DNA from: Spirochaeta sp.
Lineage (GTDB): Bacteria > Spirochaetota > Spirochaetia > DSM-2461
Assembly: GCA_030592625.1 (NCBI GenBank)
Contig: JAUVIY010000089.1
Coordinates: 1 to 9,075 of the forward strand
Direction: 5' to 3'
DNA length: 9,075 nt
Below are positions 4,299 through 9,075 of this stretch, one piece after another. Numbering within the stretch: the stretch's first letter is position 1; each line of letters opens with the position of its first letter. A program made the translations under genes and the position numbers. The notes below the pieces were generated by a model. It was not told where the DNA came from, made no database searches, and was given only the letters and a program-made list of their open reading frames with translations.

Positions 4299-6263
4299 AT
4301 GACTCTCCGCCGCCGACTTGTCCAATACTCCGGTATCCTCCTGCTGTCCCTGGCCACCGTTACCGGTTTATCCCTTTACAGTGCCTATCGGTACCGGAAG
4401 ATCCAGGACACCCTCTCTCTCGGCCTGGAACTCCAGATAAAGAGCCGGGATGTGATGGGTTTGATGAAGGATATCGTATTCGATCTCTTCTCCCCACAGC
4501 TTTACGGCCATCTCCGTTCCCTCACCTATGCCCCTCGCTCTTCGGTAACCTTGAGACAATGGGTGGAATCGGTGGATATTTATACCGCTTCATTTAATAC
4601 ATTCATGGATAACCCCATGGAATTCATCACTGGAGCCGAGGAACTCCACGATCAATACGAGACCGCCTCACGGATGAATGCCACAGCCCTGGCCAAGCTG
4701 GCCCGTATGGAGGAGATTCTGTTCGCCGTCCAGGCTCTTGAAATCGGGGAAGAGAACCTGTACGGCCGTATGCAAAAAGACGAAACCCTCATTCCCTTCT
4801 TCAATGAGATTCAGGAAACCTCTTACTACTTTACCAACAGCTTCGAAAGCTTCATGAACTACTTCATCAGAAGCTACCGGGAATATGGAAAACAACTGCA
4901 AAGGAGGACGGTAATCGTCAACCTCGTGGTTGCCGGATTGGTCGCGATAGGAGCTATGGCTGCCATCTTCGTCTTTTCCAGGGATCTGTTGACCAGGATA
5001 AACAGCCTGGAGAACGCCTTCACTCGAGTGTCTCAAGGAGATTTTTCCCATCCATTGAATCCAGTACAAGATGACGAGTTGGGAAAACTGGGCCGACGTT
5101 TCGACGAACTCTCCCACGATCTCAAGGAAAACGTTGAGAGTATTCTGGGACTCACCCGTAATATCGGAGCGGCTCTTGAAAAAGAAATGCCGGAAGAGGC
5201 TTTACAGGAACTCATCGTTCAAGCGGTAATCAGTAATACAGCGGCCGATGCCGCCGGTTTCTATATTGTGGAATCCGGAGGAATACCTCGACTTACTGCT
5301 GATAATGAGGGAACCGGGTTCGATGCAGGATTCCCCCTCAACCAGGCCGATTCGGATCAGATAATTGCTTCGACGGCCGCCAACGGCCGGGAATCAGTAG
5401 TCATCAGAGATACTTCCGATCCGAACCGTCGATTCACGGCGATCAACCTGGCAGGCAACGGGATTCATTCTCTTATCGCTATTCCTCTCATCCTGGGCGA
5501 CCGCTGTGATGCCGTCCTCATTGCACTGATTGTCGACAGGAACAGGGAATTCACCGACCTGGGAATTACCCGGATGGTGACATTTGCCGAGTTCGCGTCT
5601 CTCACCATCGATCACCACCGTCGATATACCGAGTTGCTTGAGAAAGGAAAGGCTGAATATCAGGCCCTCCAGTCCCAAGTCCAGCCCCACTTCATATTCA
5701 ACGTGCTCTCAGCCCTCTTCGCCCTGAATCGCAAGGGGGATCGGAATACTCTGGAATCATCCATCCTCTCCTTCCGGAAGATGCTCCGATACGTCCAGGA
5801 TGGCCGCAGGGACACCACCATCACTGAAGAGTTCAACTTCCTGAGGGAGTACCTGGAGCTGCAGAAGCTCCGTTTCGGTGAACGTCTCAACTACACCCTC
5901 ACGGTTCGGGAAGATACGGGGGATATCGTGATACCCAGACTTCTCCTTCAACCTCTGGTTGAGAATGCAGTAATTCACGGGATAGAGCCCCTGGATCGGG
6001 TAGGTTATCTCCGCGCCGAAAGCACCTGGAGCTATCGAGATGACAGTCGTATCCTCGAAATCGAGATTCGGGACGACGGTGCGGGACTGCCACCCGAGGT
6101 GATACAAGGCGGCGGGCGTATCGGCCTGCCCAATGTCAAAGCCCGTCTGCGCCTCACCTATCCCGATGCCCGGTTTTCGGTAATGAGCCAGGACGGCGAA
6201 GGTACAAGAATCCGAATGGAAATTAACGATCCTGCAGTCGCCAATAATGAGACCGCTCTATGA
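4299..6263 (+). CDS. Membrane sensor histidine kinase, LytS/YesM type with HAMP and GAF-like region
   Basis: A 654-residue inner-membrane sensor kinase. Order: membrane segment about 11-30; a largely helical extracytoplasmic part about 31-203; second membrane segment 204-226; HAMP 227-280 (VSQGDFSHPL, DELGKLGRRFDEL); GAF-like region about 290-440 (VSFYIVE-type strand at 320-325, IPLILGDRCDAVLIAL at 395-410); then a His_kinase domain with phospho-acceptor H464 in QVQPHFIFNVLSAL, and a HATPase with N-box N556 in LLLQPLVENAVIHG, DDGAGL at 592-597 and GRIGLPNVKARL at 606-617. Known members of this class pair with YesN-like regulators, and its stop codon overlaps the next gene by 4 bases, so the two form one unit. 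A stop codon lies 3 bases before the ATG, no Shine-Dalgarno site is visible, and later starts would lose the first membrane segment. The signal is probably rhamnose or its loaded binding protein (inferred from context only). Confidence 0.92.
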   Translation: MTLRRRLVQYSGILLLSLATVTGLSLYSAYRYRKIQDTLSLGLELQIKSRDVMGLMKDIVFDLFSPQLYGHLRSLTYAPRSSVTLRQWVESVDIYTASFNTFMDNPMEFITGAEELHDQYETASRMNATALAKLARMEEILFAVQALEIGEENLYGRMQKDETLIPFFNEIQETSYYFTNSFESFMNYFIRSYREYGKQLQRRTVIVNLVVAGLVAIGAMAAIFVFSRDLLTRINSLENAFTRVSQGDFSHPLNPVQDDELGKLGRRFDELSHDLKENVESILGLTRNIGAALEKEMPEEALQELIVQAVISNTAADAAGFYIVESGGIPRLTADNEGTGFDAGFPLNQADSDQIIASTAANGRESVVIRDTSDPNRRFTAINLAGNGIHSLIAIPLILGDRCDAVLIALIVDRNREFTDLGITRMVTFAEFASLTIDHHRRYTELLEKGKAEYQALQSQVQPHFIFNVLSALFALNRKGDRNTLESSILSFRKMLRYVQDGRRDTTITEEFNFLREYLELQKLRFGERLNYTLTVREDTGDIVIPRLLLQPLVENAVIHGIEPLDRVGYLRAESTWSYRDDSRILEIEIRDDGAGLPPEVIQGGGRIGLPNVKARLRLTYPDARFSVMSQDGEGTRIRMEINDPAVANNETAL

Positions 6264-7756
6264 GGATTCTCGTCGCCGATGATGAGTCCCTGGTGCGTTA
6301 CGGCCTGGTAAGCGTTCTTCAGGAAATTCTACCCTCCTCATCGGTCATTATGGAGGCCGCAAACGGTCTTGAGCTGGTGGAAACAATCCGGGAATTTCGC
6401 CCCCATATTGCCTTTGTTGATATCAGGATGCCTAAGATGGACGGTCTTGAGGCTATATCCAGGGCCGCCGAGTTCGCTCCGAACACCCTATGGGTCGTAC
6501 TGACCGGACATGCCGATTTCTCCTATGCCCGGAAAGCCCTGAAACTCGGTGTCGAAGATTTCCTGCTCAAGCCTCCGGATCCGGAGGAGTTAAAGGCTCT
6601 CCTGAAAAAACTTATGGTTCGTGCCGGAACTCTTCAAGTAAGAGGTAACAGGGAACTGGAATCCAGAATTTCATCGGTATTAGGCGATACAACATCGACT
6701 CGTTTCGACCCATACTTCAAGAAGCCCCGATTCTGGCAGGCGGGATTAATCCTGTGGAACAGTCTTCTGCCGAACCCGGAAGAGACTCGAAAGCGGCGAG
6801 AGTTCGCCGTCCGCCTGATCGGTTTGCTCGATAAAGGGGACGAATTCTCCGGTACCGTCGTTTCCATGAGAGACGGAAGCCTTCTTCTGGTTCTTTCCAT
6901 ACCTGCCGGGGGAATGGCGATGAATCAGGTGATCGAACTCTGGCATAAACGATTCGTGAACCTCAGAGCGAAAACCGGCCACGCAAGGGTAGAGGAAATC
7001 GCCGACACATGGCTGCTGACCAGGGTTGTTACCGACGTGGAAGAAATGTTCAGCGAAATAGAAAAGCTCAGCCGTGTAGCCCCTCTCCGCTACCTGTATC
7101 ACCCCGGCGAGCTGATGGAATACGCCGATATTGCCTGTAATAACAAAATACTCCGAAACCTCACCATCGCTGAATTGCTGGAAGATCTCGGCAGTACCTG
7201 GAAAACCGGACAGGAAGACGACTATCACGGACTTATCCATAAACTGGAGGATGAAATCAGGAATTTGCAAGACGATGACATCAACGCCTCCGGGCCCGCC
7301 TGGTATGCCCGATACGTCATCCCGCTCCCTGGATTACCGCCGGACAGCCTGACTGATCTTATCCGACGTCTTCACAATGAAGGGCATGAACTCTTTGAAA
7401 ACCAACCGAACCGGGGTGATGGGGACTCGCCGCAGGGGTCACTGGTAGACAAGACTGTTGCTGTTATGAACCGACGCTACCGGGAAACTGTCGGCATCGC
7501 ACAGGTCGCCGAGGAACTGGGCGTTTCCCCCAATTATCTGAGTACGGTTTTCAAAAAGGAGACCGGAATGAGTTTTACTCGTCACCTCACCGAGCTCCGT
7601 CTCGATAAGGCCCGGGAGCTCCTGCACCGCCCGGATGCCAATATCGGTCATATCGCCCGGTCGTTAGGGTATCAGAGCGGTCGGCATTTCACCCGTTTGT
7701 TCAAGGATCGATTCGGAATGACACCGTCTCAATGGATTAACAAGCGGAGAAACTGA
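6260..7756 (+). CDS. YesN-type response regulator with AraC DNA-binding domain
   Basis: A 498-residue cytoplasmic response regulator, partner of the kinase. Residues 1-121 are a receiver domain with acidic pair D7-D8, phospho-acceptor D54 in AFVDIRMPKMDGLEAI, T82 and K104 in LLKPP. Residues about 125-385 are a long middle region I do not recognise by motif, typical in size for YesN-like proteins. Residues about 396-495 are an AraC-type double helix-turn-helix (VGIAQVAEELGVSPNYLSTV; then IGHIARSLGYQSGRHFTRLF and FGMTPSQW). The ATG lies inside the kinase stop (ATGA overlap) with little of a ribosome site, indicating translational coupling. The likely target is the promoter of the binding-protein gene 145 bases downstream, where three direct repeats occur. 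The AraC-type DNA-binding domain shows it is separate from, but related to, the one-component regulator at 799-1734. Confidence 0.93.
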   Translation: MRILVADDESLVRYGLVSVLQEILPSSSVIMEAANGLELVETIREFRPHIAFVDIRMPKMDGLEAISRAAEFAPNTLWVVLTGHADFSYARKALKLGVEDFLLKPPDPEELKALLKKLMVRAGTLQVRGNRELESRISSVLGDTTSTRFDPYFKKPRFWQAGLILWNSLLPNPEETRKRREFAVRLIGLLDKGDEFSGTVVSMRDGSLLLVLSIPAGGMAMNQVIELWHKRFVNLRAKTGHARVEEIADTWLLTRVVTDVEEMFSEIEKLSRVAPLRYLYHPGELMEYADIACNNKILRNLTIAELLEDLGSTWKTGQEDDYHGLIHKLEDEIRNLQDDDINASGPAWYARYVIPLPGLPPDSLTDLIRRLHNEGHELFENQPNRGDGDSPQGSLVDKTVAVMNRRYRETVGIAQVAEELGVSPNYLSTVFKKETGMSFTRHLTELRLDKARELLHRPDANIGHIARSLGYQSGRHFTRLFKDRFGMTPSQWINKRRN

Positions 7757-7767
7757 CGCCTTTACCT

Positions 7768-7829
7768 GAGAATATGACGCATCGCCCCTGTAAAGTGGAG
7801 AATACGTCTTTCTGATGTGAGAAATCGTC
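7768..7829 (+). promoter_or_regulatory. Three direct repeats, candidate response-regulator sites
   Basis: Copies of an 11-base motif lie at 7768-7778 (GAGAATATGAC), 7798-7808 (GAGAATACGTC) and 7819-7829 (GAGAAATCGTC). Starts are 30 and 21 bases apart, close to three and two helical turns, so they present on about one DNA face. AraC-type DNA-binding domains commonly recognise direct repeats. The YesN-type gene just upstream makes its product the first candidate to bind here and activate the binding-protein gene. The motif is absent from the rhaA-araC intergenic region. Confidence 0.5.
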
Positions 7830-7846
7830 GCTTGCGGACCATGCCC

Positions 7847-7875
7847 TTCAACCTCACCATTGGTACTCAGATAGT
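7847..7875 (+). promoter_or_regulatory. Weak candidate promoter of the binding-protein gene
   Basis: TTCAAC (7847-7852) and GATAGT (7870-7875) are 17 bases apart and match the consensus poorly, as expected for an activated promoter. TATTTA at 7877-7882 is an alternative -10 but would start transcription almost at the ribosome site (7888-7895). The exact start is uncertain. Confidence 0.3.
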
Positions 7876-7901
7876 CTATTTAACAGGAAAAGGAGCAAGA
7901 A

Positions 7902-8915
7902 ATGAAAAAAACTCTGAGCATTTTTCTCGTCCTCACATTGATTGCCGTCGTGGCTTTCGCCAACGGCAAATCTGACGCTGCCGACGACGGTCAGTACAAA
8001 ATGATTCTTCTCGTGAAGAGCCTCGGAAACGGGTTCTTCGAAGCCTGTGACGACGGCGCCCAGGAAGCCGCTGCCGAGCTTGGCAACATGGAAGTAGTGT
8101 ACATGGGTCCGAGCCAGTCTACAGCCGAGGGTCAGATCGAAATTATCGAAACCCTCATCGCCCAGAAAGTCGACGCCATCGCCATCAGTGCCAACGACCG
8201 GGACGCCCTGATCCCCGTCACGAAAAAGGCCATGGCCGCAGGTATTAAAGTCATCTCCTGGGACTCCGGCATTGCTGTCAGCGGCCGTCTGATCGACCTG
8301 GCTCCATCTAACGAAGAATTCATCGGTCGACAGCAGGTCCAGCTCATCGCCGAACTCTGCGACAGCAAGGGTCAGATCGGCATCCTGTCCGCTACAAGCC
8401 AGGCCACCAACCAGAATGCCTGGATCAAATGGATGTATGAAGAAGTGAAGAAGCCCGAATACGCCAACATGGAGATCGTTGAAGTCGTTTATGGCGATGA
8501 CGCTTCCGACAAGAGCTACCGGGAAGCTGTTGGCCTCTTCAGTAAATACCCCGATCTGGCCGGCATCATCTCTCCCACCACTATCGGCGTCCTGGCCGCA
8601 GCTAAAGCCATCGAAGACGAAAATCTTCAGGGCAAGGTTCAGCTGACCGGTCTTGGACTACCTTCTGAAATGCAGCGCTACATCGAGAATGGCACCTGTG
8701 GACAGATGGCTCTGTGGAATCCGGTAGACCTGGGTTACACCGCCACGTTCATCTGTGAAGCCCTCATCACCGGTAAAATCAGCGGTGATAAAGGTGAAGT
8801 CATCAAAGCCGGCCGCATGGGCGAGATTCCTGTCGGTACCGACGGCGCCGCAGTAATGGGTGCTCCATTCGTCTTCAACGCCTCCAATGTCGCGGACTTC
8901 GCCGTTATTTTCTAA
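7902..8915 (+). CDS. rhaS: Rhamnose-type ABC transporter substrate-binding protein
   Basis: A 337-residue periplasmic sugar-binding protein of the Peripla_BP_4 type (same fold as RbsB). Residues 1-20 are a Sec signal peptide (KK, a hydrophobic stretch, then AFA before N21), with cleavage by signal peptidase I likely. No lipobox cysteine is present. The mature part resembles rhizobial RhaS: LVKSLGNGFFEAC (37-49), GPSQSTAEGQIEIIETLIAQ (69-88), ISANDRDALIPV (95-106), ISWDSG (118-123), TNQNAWI (169-175), VYGDDASDKSYREA (196-209), SPTTIGVLAAAKAIED (224-239), TGLGLPSEM (249-257), LWNPVDLGYTA (271-281), FVFNASN (323-329). It would deliver L-rhamnose to the importer whose ATPase begins 89 bases downstream. 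The ribosome site AAAAGGAG at 7888-7895 is the strongest in the window, fitting a highly expressed binding protein. The symbol rhaS follows the rhizobial transporter usage and is not the E. coli regulator of that name. Confidence 0.9.
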   Translation: MKKTLSIFLVLTLIAVVAFANGKSDAADDGQYKMILLVKSLGNGFFEACDDGAQEAAAELGNMEVVYMGPSQSTAEGQIEIIETLIAQKVDAIAISANDRDALIPVTKKAMAAGIKVISWDSGIAVSGRLIDLAPSNEEFIGRQQVQLIAELCDSKGQIGILSATSQATNQNAWIKWMYEEVKKPEYANMEIVEVVYGDDASDKSYREAVGLFSKYPDLAGIISPTTIGVLAAAKAIEDENLQGKVQLTGLGLPSEMQRYIENGTCGQMALWNPVDLGYTATFICEALITGKISGDKGEVIKAGRMGEIPVGTDGAAVMGAPFVFNASNVADFAVIF

Positions 8916-8935
8916 GATCCGGACTTGTACAGCAT

Positions 8936-8975
8936 GAGCCGCGTCGCGAACCTCCGGGTTCAGACGACGCGGCTC
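8936..8975 (+). other. Strong intercistronic hairpin between binding protein and ATPase genes
   Basis: Bases 8936-8946 pair perfectly with 8965-8975 (11 bp, GAGCCGCGTCG against CGACGCGGCTC). Above a small internal loop, GAACC (8948-8952) pairs with GGTTC (8957-8961), closing a C-TCCG-G tetraloop of the very stable UNCG class. The hairpin begins 20 bases after the stop. No T-run follows (CTTACCC), so it is not a normal intrinsic terminator. Inference: it stabilises the 3' end of the binding-protein message and lowers downstream expression, as known for other binding-protein operons such as malE-malF. Confidence 0.8.
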
Positions 8976-9004
8976 CTTACCCGACAGCATAAAAGGTTGA
9001 AACC

Positions 9005-9075
9005 TTGAACACTCAAGCGATTCTGGAGTTGAAGGACATCTCTATGTATTTTCCAGGCATAAAGGCCCTGGACTG
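9005..9075 (+). CDS. Sugar ABC transporter ATPase, N-terminal fragment (continues beyond window)
   Basis: The window ends inside this gene. Starting at TTG 9005, the first 23 residues read MNTQAILELKDISMYFPGIK followed by ALD. This is the usual start of a ribose/rhamnose-type importer ATPase (first strand LELKDIS, then the A-loop aromatic region FPGIKAL before the Walker A, which lies outside). An in-frame stop at 8990-8992 leaves no upstream ATG, and the next ATG (9044) would delete the first strand, so TTG is the best start. AAGG at 8993-8996 lies 8 bases upstream. It follows the binding-protein gene by 89 bases in the same direction and should energise rhamnose import. These ATPases are normally about 500 residues with two nucleotide-binding domains, which cannot be seen here. 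Confidence 0.85.
   Translation, partial: MNTQAILELKDISMYFPGIKALD

Noticed and set aside
6746..7270. Open frame of 174 codons on the minus strand inside the response-regulator gene
   Set aside because: It is antisense to the middle region of the response regulator, with no ribosome site or recognisable domain.
7809..7824. Inverted repeat TTTCT-N6-AGAAA as a terminator after the response-regulator gene
   Set aside because: It has only five AT-rich pairs with no T-run, and its right arm is part of the third direct repeat, which explains it better.
8936..8985. Hairpin after the binding-protein gene as a terminator ending the operon
   Set aside because: No T-run follows, and a plausible ATPase gene begins 30 bases later with the same orientation.

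Overview
The window reads as a bacterial L-rhamnose uptake and catabolism locus, probably from a spirochaete. That assignment is tentative. It rests on the signal-peptide style of the binding protein (an 'AFANG' cleavage region), the moderately GC-rich coding sequence, and a rhizobial-type rhamnose ABC importer beside a LytS/YesN-type two-component pair. No RNA genes, transposases, CRISPR arrays or prophage genes were seen.

Left end (1-800): the tail of an unidentified + strand gene ends at 117. An AT-richer non-coding stretch of about 280 bases follows, with three hairpin-forming inverted repeats and an intrinsic terminator facing left. The terminator serves a small minus-strand gene (396-683) for a 95-residue coiled-coil protein with one membrane segment.

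Catabolic block (799-4229): a minus-strand AraC-family regulator resembling RhaS/RhaR is divergent from a + strand pair, L-rhamnose isomerase (rhaA) and a class II aldolase of the rhamnulose-1-phosphate type, separated by 1 base. The 85-base divergent region holds two candidate promoters whose -35 hexamers fall on the same six bases, with a 6-base dyad around them. The aldolase lacks the C-terminal dehydrogenase domain of RhaE/RhaEW proteins. No rhamnulokinase is in the window.

Signalling and transport block (4299-9075): a membrane sensor histidine kinase (two membrane segments, HAMP, GAF-like region, His_kinase/HATPase) overlaps by 4 bases a YesN-type response regulator (receiver plus AraC DNA-binding domain). 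Next come a rhamnose-type ABC substrate-binding protein, a strong intercistronic hairpin, and the first 23 codons of the importer ATPase, which starts with TTG. Three direct repeats at near-helical spacing upstream of the binding-protein gene are candidate response-regulator sites.

Working model (inference): extracellular rhamnose, perhaps with its binding protein, is sensed by the kinase, and the response regulator turns on the importer. Imported rhamnose is sensed by the AraC-type protein, which turns on rhaA and the aldolase. The enzymes and importer belong to known families. The most unusual aspects are the regulatory architecture and two regulator genes that look leaderless.
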